47,757 bases of DNA. Origin: a virus. Made by a program: the position numbers and the translations under genes. Positions within the stretch are counted from its first letter, which is position 1. Every line of letters starts with the position of its first letter. Shown piece after piece: positions 12,698 to 20,395 of this stretch. The notes under the pieces are model-generated. The model saw only the letters and a list, made by a program, of their open reading frames with translations. It made no database searches and was not told the DNA's origin. The stretch lies in IMG/VR virus record IMGVR_UViG_3300021962_000181, positions 1 through 47,757 of that record; one strand, given 5' to 3'.

Positions 12698-13828
12698 ATG
12701 ATAAAATTCAAACATCTAGTAATGTTTACTTCCATGTTGATTGCAGGATGTGCTGCATTCTTCAGTGTGTATGGTATCGGACTACTATTTTCTGGCGCGG
12801 TCGTTGCCGCTGCAATTATGGCTAGTTCTTTAGAGTTGGGCAAGTTGGTAACTACATCATGGCTATTTAGATATTGGAATATTGCCAACAAATTGATGAA
12901 AACATATATGGTGACAGCTGTCATTGTGTTGATGTGTATTACTTCGTTGGGTATTTTTGGTTATCTTACAGCTGCATACCAAAAGAGTTCGTTGGAGACA
13001 GAGTTGGCAAACACTAAGATTGCAACTCTTGAAACTCAAAAGAAAGAAGAACTCAAGAAAATTGAAACGGTCAGAACTACCATTGATAAGTTATTGGCGT
13101 TGAGAAGTAGTCAAGAAGGTAGATTGAGTGAAAGTATGACAAATGCTTTAATTGCAAGAAATCCTATTGCAATGCAAAATCTTCAAAATCAAATCAATGA
13201 ACAAATTGACGGATTGAACAAACAAGTAGAAACTGAAAATTCAAAGTTGAAGGATGCTTCTGATAAGTCTTCCAAGATTGACGATGAAATTTTTAAGTTG
13301 AAGATCGACAACAGTCAAAAGAAAGATATTACAACATTTAAGTTTGTGGCACAAGAGTTTAACTCAGACATCAATACTGTGGTCAAGTGGTTTATTATAG
13401 TATTGATCACCGTATTTGATCCATTGGCGGTTGTATTGTTGTTAGCTTATAATATGTCTTCAAACTATCGTGAAATTACAGATGATAGAGAGTATGAACT
13501 TTACAAAAAGAAAGATAAGGATGCCAAGAAACAATCTGTGTATCCAGACTCTACTGTAGAATCGTCTGAGCCACCCGTTAAGGAACCTTCAAATGTAATT
13601 GAAAAGATTGTAGAGGTTGAGAAGCCTGTCGAAAAAATTATTGAAAAGATTGTGGAAGTTGAAAAGCCTGTAGAGGTAATTAAGGAAGTTGAAAAACCCG
13701 TTGAAGTCATAAGAGAAGTAGAAAAACCAGTGGAAATTATAAAGGAAGTTGAAAAGCCTGTTGAAAAAATTGTAGAAAAGGTTAAGAGAGTAAACACCCA
13801 CGGTATTAGAAGATTGTTCAGCTTCTAA
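12698..13828 (+). CDS. Membrane protein with coiled coil and VEKPVE repeats
   Basis: This is a 376-residue protein from the ATG at 12698; an earlier ATG at 12662 lies inside the terminator stem and is rejected. Two hydrophobic hairpin regions at the N-terminus (HLVMFTSMLIAGCAAFF through SGAVVAAAIMASSLELG, then YMVTAVIVLMCITSLGIFGYL) are followed by a long coiled coil (about 95-215), a further membrane segment (WFIIVLITVFDPLAVVLLLAY), and a cytoplasmic-type tail with eight or so repeats of the form EVEKPVE(V/K/I)I. It probably sits in the host inner membrane. Similar membrane/coiled-coil proteins occur in T4-like phages without known function; roles in lysis timing or superinfection control are guesses. 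Confidence 0.7.
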   Translation: MIKFKHLVMFTSMLIAGCAAFFSVYGIGLLFSGAVVAAAIMASSLELGKLVTTSWLFRYWNIANKLMKTYMVTAVIVLMCITSLGIFGYLTAAYQKSSLETELANTKIATLETQKKEELKKIETVRTTIDKLLALRSSQEGRLSESMTNALIARNPIAMQNLQNQINEQIDGLNKQVETENSKLKDASDKSSKIDDEIFKLKIDNSQKKDITTFKFVAQEFNSDINTVVKWFIIVLITVFDPLAVVLLLAYNMSSNYREITDDREYELYKKKDKDAKKQSVYPDSTVESSEPPVKEPSNVIEKIVEVEKPVEKIIEKIVEVEKPVEVIKEVEKPVEVIREVEKPVEIIKEVEKPVEKIVEKVKRVNTHGIRRLFSF

Positions 13829-13875
13829 AATAAAAATCCGTTTTTCATAACTGTAACTATATATTACTGTTAACT

Positions 13876-14013
13876 ATGAATAACGAAGAGCTTTTAGAAC
13901 TGCGTCGAATTCTTCTTGATGCTAACGAAAATAACGATTGGTCTACTGTAGAAGAGGCCATTGACTTTATTAATGAGTTTGTAGATATAGAAGACGACCC
14001 AGATGAAATATGA
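13876..14013 (+). CDS. Tiny acidic protein
   Basis: This 45-residue protein (MNNEELLELRRILLDANENN, continuing through EEAIDFINEF to DPDEI) is strongly acidic and helical. Its stop overlaps the next start in an ATGA arrangement, so it belongs to the same operon as the membrane-anchored protein and late sigma factor that follow. Size and acidity would fit a small binding partner of a basic protein such as the Lys-rich sigma factor, but this is speculation. The 47 nt upstream contain no clear SD sequence. Confidence 0.65.
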   Translation: MNNEELLELRRILLDANENNDWSTVEEAIDFINEFVDIEDDPDEI

Positions 14014-14354
14014 TTACAACTATATTAGTTATACTCCTTTTACTATCGGTTGGAGCTTCTATCTTTTTTTACATTAGTCTTAAAAAGGCTTTAGAACGTA
14101 TAGATTTGTTAGAGTCTGAACTGGATACTGTCGAAAAATTGAATAATGATCTTGGTAAATGGGTCATTGATTTCAGAAAACTTGTATCTAATGTATACAA
14201 AAAGTTGAAAAGTGTTGACGAACGTGGTATATTTGAAAAAGATGATGACGTTGGCTTTCTTTTTCAAGAGATGTTAAGCATCATCGATGAATGCAACAAA
14301 AGGATAACAGATAATGACGACTATTTCAGTGATGAAGAACAAAACAAAAAGTAA
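14010..14354 (+). CDS. Small membrane-anchored coiled-coil protein
   Basis: This 114-residue protein has one N-terminal membrane helix (TTILVILLLLSVGASIFFYI) and a cytoplasmic or periplasmic helical part with a coiled-coil pattern (ALERIDLLESELDTVEKLNN), ending in an acidic tail. The layout is like a spanin i-component or a small membrane regulator, but no outer-membrane partner or endolysin is seen nearby. It is coupled by ATGA to the upstream 45-residue gene and overlaps the sigma-factor gene by 41 nt. Confidence 0.65.
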   Translation: MITTILVILLLLSVGASIFFYISLKKALERIDLLESELDTVEKLNNDLGKWVIDFRKLVSNVYKKLKSVDERGIFEKDDDVGFLFQEMLSIIDECNKRITDNDDYFSDEEQNKK

Positions 14355-15312
14355 AACTTTACCTTCCAAAAAGAAGAGTGATTCTGTTCTTTCTAAAAAA
14401 ACAAAGAAACAGAAGCTTAAGGTTGTGTATGATGTAAAGATCAAAAAGCCAAAGTCTGTTACTAAACAAAAAAAGAACACATCGGGTCAAACAGATTTAA
14501 GTTCCCGTATCACTATTGAAGTGAAACGAGACTCAGATGTTGATATCATACCCAAATCAACTAATATAGACAACGTTGATGATGAAACCGTTACACTTGA
14601 CGATGAACCAAAGAAGGTTCGTCGTCGTGGTAGAAACAAGAAGGAAAAGATATACTTCAGCAAAGCTACTGAAGAAGCCATTATCGAATACAACGAAGAA
14701 ACAGACTTTGACATAAGAAATACTATCTACAACGAACGTATCAAGTTTAGCTTTGAAAAGTTGGTAGAAAACATCTACAATACGTTCAAGTTCACGTATT
14801 TTGACAATGGTCCACTTGAAGTTCAAAAAGAAACTGTGGCTCATCTTGTTGCCAACATACATAAGTTTCAAGCTGGTAAAGGTAAAGCATTTAGTTATTT
14901 CAGTATTGTTGCCAAGAACTATTTGATTTTCCACAATAATAACAACTATAAACGTTTTAACCAACACGTTGATATTAGTGAAACTCCATCAGAAGATACC
15001 GTGTGTTTACAAACCGAAGATGCACACCACAAGGATGTTCAAACACAAGAGATGATGAAGTTGTTGATTGATTATTGGGAAAAGAATATCACCAAGATCT
15101 TCAGCAAAGCCAAGGATCTAAACATAGCATATGCTGTGATTGAATTGTTCCGTAATTGTGATAGAATCGAAAGCTTCAATAAGAAAACTCTTTATTTGTA
15201 TATTCGTGAAATAAGCAATTGTAAAACTCAACAGATTACCAAGGTATTGAATAAGATGAAGAGTTATCAAGTTGCAGTTATGAAAAATTACATGAACCGT
15301 GGAACGGTGTGA
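14314..15312 (+). CDS. 55: Late-transcription sigma factor, gp55-like
   Basis: This 332-residue protein would redirect host RNA polymerase to phage late promoters. The first 130 residues are a Lys/Arg-rich, disordered extension absent from T4 gp55 (185 residues). The conserved part carries ETVAHLVANIHKFQAGKGKAF, then SYFSIVAKNYLI, which matches sigma region 2 (the -10 recognition and melting helix), followed by NNNNYKRF and a helical C-terminus (ITKIFSKAKDLNIAYAVIEL, REISNCKTQQITKVL) that may be an HTH. A second possible start is ATG 14332. A terminator follows. The recurrent TATTTAT(A/T) octamer of this window is a plausible target. Confidence 0.72.
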   Translation: MTTISVMKNKTKSKTLPSKKKSDSVLSKKTKKQKLKVVYDVKIKKPKSVTKQKKNTSGQTDLSSRITIEVKRDSDVDIIPKSTNIDNVDDETVTLDDEPKKVRRRGRNKKEKIYFSKATEEAIIEYNEETDFDIRNTIYNERIKFSFEKLVENIYNTFKFTYFDNGPLEVQKETVAHLVANIHKFQAGKGKAFSYFSIVAKNYLIFHNNNNYKRFNQHVDISETPSEDTVCLQTEDAHHKDVQTQEMMKLLIDYWEKNITKIFSKAKDLNIAYAVIELFRNCDRIESFNKKTLYLYIREISNCKTQQITKVLNKMKSYQVAVMKNYMNRGTV

Positions 15313-15338
15313 TGTGACAGAATAAATAGTATAAAAAC

Positions 15339-15368
15339 AAAACCAATCGACAAAACGGTTGGTTTTTT
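15339..15368 (+). terminator. Rho-independent terminator after sigma-factor gene
   Basis: AAAACCAATCG (15339-15349) pairs with CGGTTGGTTTT (15356-15366; one T-G pair) around ACAAAA and continues into a T-run. The next promoter-like octamer begins 2 nt later. Confidence 0.87.
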
Positions 15369-15369
15369 C

Positions 15370-15377
15370 TATTTATT
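15370..15377 (+). promoter_or_regulatory. Late-promoter-like octamer TATTTATT
   Basis: TATTTATT ends 4 nt before the ATG at 15382 and directly follows a terminator. It is the only candidate promoter at the head of the long spike/baseplate operon. Confidence 0.58.
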
Positions 15378-15381
15378 GAGT

Positions 15382-15726
15382 ATGGATACTAACTTTGAAA
15401 TATACAAGGGAAAGAACTTTTCTAGTCTTTGTAAGGACATAGTAAAAAACTCAGAAAGTAAGAAGGATCAGATTGATATTCTTATATCTGAACTACGTTC
15501 TTTGATCAAGACTGTGAATGACGCTGTTATAATTGTTCCGCTTATTAAGGATTATTATGATGTTGGTGTCAAGAATGATGAACAACTTGTGAAATTAGCT
15601 TCGATCATTCAAAAGCTTGTGGCAAGAGGTGAAGCTAGTGGTGATGGTAATGCGATGATATTGACTGACGAAGATAGAAAACAATTGATGGATGAAGTTG
15701 TATCTATTGCCAAAGTGTCTAAATAA
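15382..15726 (+). CDS. Helical protein heading the tail operon
   Basis: This 114-residue protein (from the ATG at 15382; a TTG at 15376 would lie inside the promoter-like box) begins MDTNFEIYKGKNFSSLCKDI. It is almost wholly helical, with a long amphipathic segment (DQIDILISELRSLIKTVNDA) and an acidic C-terminal helix. No family is recognised. As first gene before the spike it may be a small baseplate component or an assembly chaperone, a position such proteins hold in T4-like tail operons. The next gene follows after 8 nt. Confidence 0.6.
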   Translation: MDTNFEIYKGKNFSSLCKDIVKNSESKKDQIDILISELRSLIKTVNDAVIIVPLIKDYYDVGVKNDEQLVKLASIIQKLVARGEASGDGNAMILTDEDRKQLMDEVVSIAKVSK

Positions 15727-15734
15727 AAATAATT

Positions 15735-17450
15735 ATGGCTGATTCATCAACAGACGTTTCAAGATATCTGGTAAACAAAAATCCAGCTGGGCGAAATACA
15801 GATCCATCAAACCGAGTTGGAGACAATCCAAATTTTCAACTTGCTGTAGTGGTCGATGTTATTTTGAACGATCAACATCCGTTCTTCAGCAAAAGTCCCG
15901 ACGATCCAAGTTCTAGACCTGCGATTAATATCAATCCACAACAAATACCGGTAAACTATAAGAACGATGTTCCAAATAGTAGAGATGTTGATTATAGTTT
16001 TATTGGTCGTGCTAAAGTTAGAATACTTGAGTTAGAGAAAAAGACTCCTTTGGAAAAGTTACCATGGGCAATACCGTTGGATAATACTATAACTCAATTC
16101 CCACTCTTGAATGAACAAGTTATGGTGATCAAGGTTGGTGGTAATTTTTATTATACAAAACCTTTCAATCGATTTAACTTTGTTGGAACCAATGTAGACT
16201 TTGTTACAGAACAAGGACTCAGTAATGACAACACTAGTGCTACTCCAGCAAATGCTGATCCATTAAGAAAAACCTACATATCACATCCGTTTTTTAAAGC
16301 AATTACCAAGGTGGGATATTTGGGTGATTATTTTATATTGAATCCATTTGTTCGTAGTGTTAGAAAGTTTGAAGGCGACACCATTATCGAAAGTCGATTT
16401 GGACAATCAATCAGATTTACAGCTTATGACGACGTTAGAACACATGATAAGTCAATATATCCATCATACGCGATTAATTCTAACCTGTTTAGAGAATCTA
16501 CTGCCGGTGGTTACGGTAATCCTCGCATAATTCTCAGAAACAGACAACGAAATATCGCTTTGGATAAACCACAACAATTACATCCAAAGTTACCACCGAT
16601 TCCCGTCATCACAGAACGTGAGAAAAATTATGGCGGTCAGATCGAAGAAGATATTAACAACGATGGAACCACGATTGAAATAAACAGCGGAGTGCCAATA
16701 AGTAATTGGAAGACCACTGTTTATAAAAGCATGTTTGGTGTTACTAGAAATGATAGAAATCCAACTGAAGAACAAAAAAAGTTCAATCCGCCTGGATCTA
16801 CCAATTTTGAGTTTCCAACATTAAATGGCGATCAACTAATATTGAACACTGATAGAATTGTTCTTAGTAGTCGATTTGCCGAAACACTACATTTTAGTAA
16901 AAAGCGTTATGGCATTGCTACAGATGCGGAATATACCGTAGATGCAAATGATCAAATTGTTTTGACCACAAACAGAGTAGCTTGTGTAAACGCTCCACAG
17001 ATATTTTTAGGACAATATGGAGAAACAAACGAACCCGCATTACTTGGACAAACTACTGTTGATTGGCTTTATGATCTTTGCAATTGGCTTCTTGACCACG
17101 TTCATTGGTATCATCACGTTCATCCTCACCCTCACGGTCACGATGACGCTGGTCAAATCAGTCAAGAAAATACCAACGATGCTGTTCCAGACCAAACACA
17201 GATCCCCGTTCAGCAAATAAAGTTGAGATTGTTACGTGACAATCTACACAAAGCTTTAAGTCGAAGGGTATATTTGACCGGTGGTGGATATGCGCCTGGA
17301 TCAAATGGCGTTAAACCAACCAACAGTGGGGCAGAATGTGCTCCTCCTGTGATTATTAACACGGTGACGGGTGAAGGTGCTGTTGGCGACTTTAAGGGTA
17401 GAAACAGAAGAGAAGGACCAGTTCAAATTGAGTTTGAATTTACAAATTAA
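15735..17450 (+). CDS. 5: Baseplate central spike, gp5-like without lysozyme
   Basis: This 571-residue protein would form the membrane-piercing tip of the tail. The N-terminal part (about 30-150) holds an OB-fold-like segment with IGRAKVRILE and LPWAIPLDNTITQFPLLNEQVMVI. Then comes the hallmark GDTIIESRFGQSIRF (about 212-226) and, further on, DRIVLSSRFAETLHFSKK. A His-rich stretch at about residues 450-470 (HVHWYHHVHPHPHGH) looks like a metal-binding spike tip, as in gp5.4/gpV-type needles. Unlike T4 gp5, no lysozyme domain is visible, so wall digestion must come from elsewhere. It starts 8 nt after the upstream gene. Confidence 0.8.
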   Translation: MADSSTDVSRYLVNKNPAGRNTDPSNRVGDNPNFQLAVVVDVILNDQHPFFSKSPDDPSSRPAININPQQIPVNYKNDVPNSRDVDYSFIGRAKVRILELEKKTPLEKLPWAIPLDNTITQFPLLNEQVMVIKVGGNFYYTKPFNRFNFVGTNVDFVTEQGLSNDNTSATPANADPLRKTYISHPFFKAITKVGYLGDYFILNPFVRSVRKFEGDTIIESRFGQSIRFTAYDDVRTHDKSIYPSYAINSNLFRESTAGGYGNPRIILRNRQRNIALDKPQQLHPKLPPIPVITEREKNYGGQIEEDINNDGTTIEINSGVPISNWKTTVYKSMFGVTRNDRNPTEEQKKFNPPGSTNFEFPTLNGDQLILNTDRIVLSSRFAETLHFSKKRYGIATDAEYTVDANDQIVLTTNRVACVNAPQIFLGQYGETNEPALLGQTTVDWLYDLCNWLLDHVHWYHHVHPHPHGHDDAGQISQENTNDAVPDQTQIPVQQIKLRLLRDNLHKALSRRVYLTGGGYAPGSNGVKPTNSGAECAPPVIINTVTGEGAVGDFKGRNRREGPVQIEFEFTN

Positions 17451-17455
17451 ATACT

Positions 17456-19477
17456 ATGGCTGACAAACTTGTAGATATTCTTGGATTTTTACAACCCGAC
17501 TCTGGTAATAACTGGAGTGAAGGATTGTATTTGGACGGCAATGCTAAGATCATATTCGCATTTGAAGATGCGGTCCCATATGTAGGATCTGGGTTTGGAT
17601 ATTATTCTGCCGGTGAATCTTTGTATAGTGACAAATCATATACATACTCTCAATTATATGCATTTCTCAACGATAGAAAATTATTGCCTGACGTTCCAGA
17701 CAAAACCAATCTACCTCCAGTTATAGTAGGATATTCTGGACCTAACACAAATAAACAGAATATCATCGTCAACATGAACCAAAGACCTATTTTTAGAAAG
17801 GTCTATTATTCTAAATGGCCATGTTTGAAGGAACTGGAAAAGTCTGGATTACAAAGATACTTGCTTACAGTCCAAGATCACGTTGAGAGTTATGAAAGAT
17901 TTCTTCTTCGTGGTAATGTTACAGAGGCTAATAAAAGAGAAGCTTCATACATTAGAGACATGAATCTGTTGGTGGAAAACATCAAGGAAGAAGTAGATGC
18001 TGGTAGTTGGGATAAAAAGAAAATACCGGCATGTTTTCTTCCAGATCCAGATCCAGCATTGGCTGGGCCACCATCACAAACAATTTATGGAACATTAAAC
18101 AAACCACCTTCGGTTGATGATCCAAATATAAAACTTCCATCTCAGACACCAAAACAATTAGATCCAAATAAGGCTCTCACCGAGATAAATAATAAAGAAG
18201 ATGATTTGGATAAAATGATGGATAAAAGCAGTGCTGATCTTGACAAACAAATGGCAAAAAGCAGTGCTGATTTAGACAAACAGATGTCTAGTTCTGGCGA
18301 TCCTTTTGCCGGAACTTCATCCGATCCATTTGAATCCACAACAACATCTACAGACCCAAATGCTACATCTACTAGCACAGTTACATCGACGGTCAAAAGC
18401 ACTACAACAGAAAAGGTTACTGGAGGTGGAGCTACTATAAGAAAAAGCTTTTCTTCGGATGATCCTAGATCGAGGATGACACAAGCAGAATTGGATGCTT
18501 TACCAAATAATGCTGGTCAGACTGAATTTAAGATTCCAGGTAAAGATTCCGTAACTACGACTACTGATTCCCTATCTTCGACTGTAAATCAAGTTAAAAC
18601 TCCTAGTGGTTCTGAGGTTGTATCTAAACTAGAAACCGAGTCAAAGATAAAAGTTGAAACACCAAAACTACCAAAAGTAGAACAACCAAAATTTGTTAAA
18701 GATGGTCTTGGAGATAATTGGAGTCCAGACAAATACAAACCAGAAACAATTGCTGGCAATACTAAGTTTGTCGATCCAGCAACGGGAGGAATTGGTTCTA
18801 CGGAAAAAATAGCAGCCGTAGACAAGTTGAAAAGTTCAATTCCAGATGTTCCAAAGCCGAACCTACCATCTTTACCAGCAAATCCAGTTCCCGAAACTGT
18901 GTCCAATGCTGATGCTGCTTTGTCTAAGTTGTCAAATACTGGTGTGGGATCGTTAAATGCAAATAATGCAATAACTCCGCCAAACACATTGGTTCAAGCC
19001 GCAACTGGTGGATTAGTAGGAGGTGGGCTTGGTGCAGGAGTAGGTGCTTTAGCAGGTGGAGGACAAGGTGCATTAATAGGAGGATTATCTGGTGCTGCTT
19101 TGGGTGGTGGTTTAGCCCTCGGCGGTATTGGTGGAGGTGCCTTAGCCGGCGCGGGATTAGGTGGTGGCATTGGTGCGTTAGCCGGAGGTGGTCGAGGTGC
19201 GTTGATTGGAGCAGCTGCTGGTGGGACATTAGGAGCAGCAGCGGCTAAACTTGCGTTGGTGAAGAAAGGTATGCCTAAACCAAAAATACCAAAACCACCA
19301 AGCGCACCCCGTTTAAAGAAGGTCAAGGTTAAAGCGCCTTCTAATACAAAGGGTGCTGAAGATCTATTAAATCTACAAAAATCAAAACTAGCAGCTTCAA
19401 AAGCACAAGTTGATTCTCAAATAACTTCGAATATTAATACAAATCAATTAAATTCATCATTTGGAGGACTAGCATAG
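17456..19477 (+). CDS. Baseplate-operon protein with glycine-zipper region
   Basis: This is a 673-residue protein of unknown family. Residues 1-190 form an ordered domain (MADKLVDILGFLQPDSGNNW at the start, an ERFLLRGNVTEANKREASYI helix later). Residues about 190-510 are Asp/Ser/Thr/Pro-rich and low complexity, with two near-copies of DKQMAKSSADL. Residues about 515-602 are a long Gly/Ala run with repeated GALAGGGQGALIGG-type GxxxG patterns, a glycine zipper that could insert into a membrane. A basic Pro/Lys-rich segment and a Gln/Asn/Ser tail end it. Between spike and gp25, it may be ejected or sit in the hub and help DNA cross the inner membrane. Confidence 0.65.
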   Translation: MADKLVDILGFLQPDSGNNWSEGLYLDGNAKIIFAFEDAVPYVGSGFGYYSAGESLYSDKSYTYSQLYAFLNDRKLLPDVPDKTNLPPVIVGYSGPNTNKQNIIVNMNQRPIFRKVYYSKWPCLKELEKSGLQRYLLTVQDHVESYERFLLRGNVTEANKREASYIRDMNLLVENIKEEVDAGSWDKKKIPACFLPDPDPALAGPPSQTIYGTLNKPPSVDDPNIKLPSQTPKQLDPNKALTEINNKEDDLDKMMDKSSADLDKQMAKSSADLDKQMSSSGDPFAGTSSDPFESTTTSTDPNATSTSTVTSTVKSTTTEKVTGGGATIRKSFSSDDPRSRMTQAELDALPNNAGQTEFKIPGKDSVTTTTDSLSSTVNQVKTPSGSEVVSKLETESKIKVETPKLPKVEQPKFVKDGLGDNWSPDKYKPETIAGNTKFVDPATGGIGSTEKIAAVDKLKSSIPDVPKPNLPSLPANPVPETVSNADAALSKLSNTGVGSLNANNAITPPNTLVQAATGGLVGGGLGAGVGALAGGGQGALIGGLSGAALGGGLALGGIGGGALAGAGLGGGIGALAGGGRGALIGAAAGGTLGAAAAKLALVKKGMPKPKIPKPPSAPRLKKVKVKAPSNTKGAEDLLNLQKSKLAASKAQVDSQITSNINTNQLNSSFGGLA

Positions 19478-19534
19478 TGATTGATACAAGATAAATTTTG
19501 TGAAATACCAAACAACCTAATAATTATATATAAT

Positions 19535-19987
19535 ATGAAACTAGATGCTCTAAAAGAATACATTAGACAAGAAGTAAGAAATGCGGTCAGAGAAGAAGTT
19601 AAAAACTGTTTATTTGAAGCATTTTCCAAAGAATCATCTTCAAAACTTGACCAACGTGTGTCTGCGTCTGAACCAACTTCGTTTACATCATTGGTGGAAG
19701 AGGTAACAGAACAACCATCGGAACAACATCAGTCAAAGAAGAAATTTGTCAAATATACCAACAATCCAGTATTGAATCAAATTTTGAATGAGACTACGGG
19801 TGGAGTTCCTCAAGAAGGTGGATTGGCTGGTATCATGGGTAGTGGAGAACCAAGTGTGGTTGACAAATTGAACGAATCTGTTATTGAAAAAGCTCCAGAA
19901 CCAGTAAAGGCTGTAGCACAGGCAGTCACCAGAGATTATAGAGCTTTATTGAAGGCTGTTGATAAGAAACGTGGTGAGAAAAAGTAA
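19535..19987 (+). CDS. Conserved-looking tail operon protein
   Basis: This 150-residue protein runs from the ATG at 19535 (MKLDALKEYIRQEVRNAVRE). An upstream TTG at 19481 is rejected as it lacks a ribosome site and would add an unlikely leader. The first 30 residues form a charged amphipathic helix, a Ser/Glu-rich disordered stretch follows, then VLNQILNETTGGVP and a C-terminal helix ending KKRGEKK. It resembles the small structural or assembly proteins found between spike and gp25 genes in marine T4-like phages. The exact role is unknown. gp25 follows after 6 nt. Confidence 0.65.
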   Translation: MKLDALKEYIRQEVRNAVREEVKNCLFEAFSKESSSKLDQRVSASEPTSFTSLVEEVTEQPSEQHQSKKKFVKYTNNPVLNQILNETTGGVPQEGGLAGIMGSGEPSVVDKLNESVIEKAPEPVKAVAQAVTRDYRALLKAVDKKRGEKK

Positions 19988-19993
19988 TAACAT

Positions 19994-20395
19994 ATGGCTA
20001 AACAAATACTTGGATTAAAGTTACCTATACGATTGGGTCAAGATGGATATTTTGAGACCAATACTGCTACTATTGACCAAGTATCTTCCAACATAAAGAA
20101 CTTGTTGTTGACCAAACCAGGCGAACGTAGGTTCAATAACGAGTTTGGGTCTGGTTTATATGAATTACTTTTTCAACAAAATGAAGTTGAGGTAAATCCA
20201 AGTATCATCGTTGATGTAGTTCAACGTGATATTACAAAGTTTTTGAATGGTGTTATCGTGAATGATGTAAAGGTTCAAATAGCATCCACTCAAAACGAAA
20301 ATACTGATGCAAATACAATATTTATAAGTGTGGTGTTCACTTATAACAAGATTACCTCTACTACTGAGGTGGAACTTACTAATAACAGAATCTAA
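19994..20395 (+). CDS. 25: Baseplate wedge protein, gp25/GpW family
   Basis: This 133-residue baseplate wedge subunit is related to T4 gp25 and type VI secretion TssE, which nucleate sheath assembly. The family core is clear: an N-terminal strand, IDQVSSNIKNLLLTKPGERRF, then NNEFGSGLYELLFQQNE, in which the GERRF...EFGSGL pattern is diagnostic, and a final beta sheet (VKVQIASTQNENT, FISVVFTYNK). The length matches T4 gp25 (132 residues). Its stop overlaps the start of the gp6-like gene (TAATGG), so the two wedge proteins are translationally coupled. Confidence 0.92.
   Translation: MAKQILGLKLPIRLGQDGYFETNTATIDQVSSNIKNLLLTKPGERRFNNEFGSGLYELLFQQNEVEVNPSIIVDVVQRDITKFLNGVIVNDVKVQIASTQNENTDANTIFISVVFTYNKITSTTEVELTNNRI

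Noticed and set aside
13501-13801. Two minus-strand ORFs with Phe/Ser/Thr repeats
   Set aside because: Antisense shadows of the EVEKPVE repeats in the membrane protein gene.
18924-19326. Minus-strand ORFs rich in His/Leu and Pro/Ala
   Set aside because: Antisense of the glycine-zipper region; composition follows from the Gly/Ala codons of the plus-strand gene.
20319-20326. TATTTATA inside gp25-like gene (also 24183-24190 in the DNRLRE-like gene)
   Set aside because: Within coding sequence and not next to a start; expected by chance in A+T-rich DNA.
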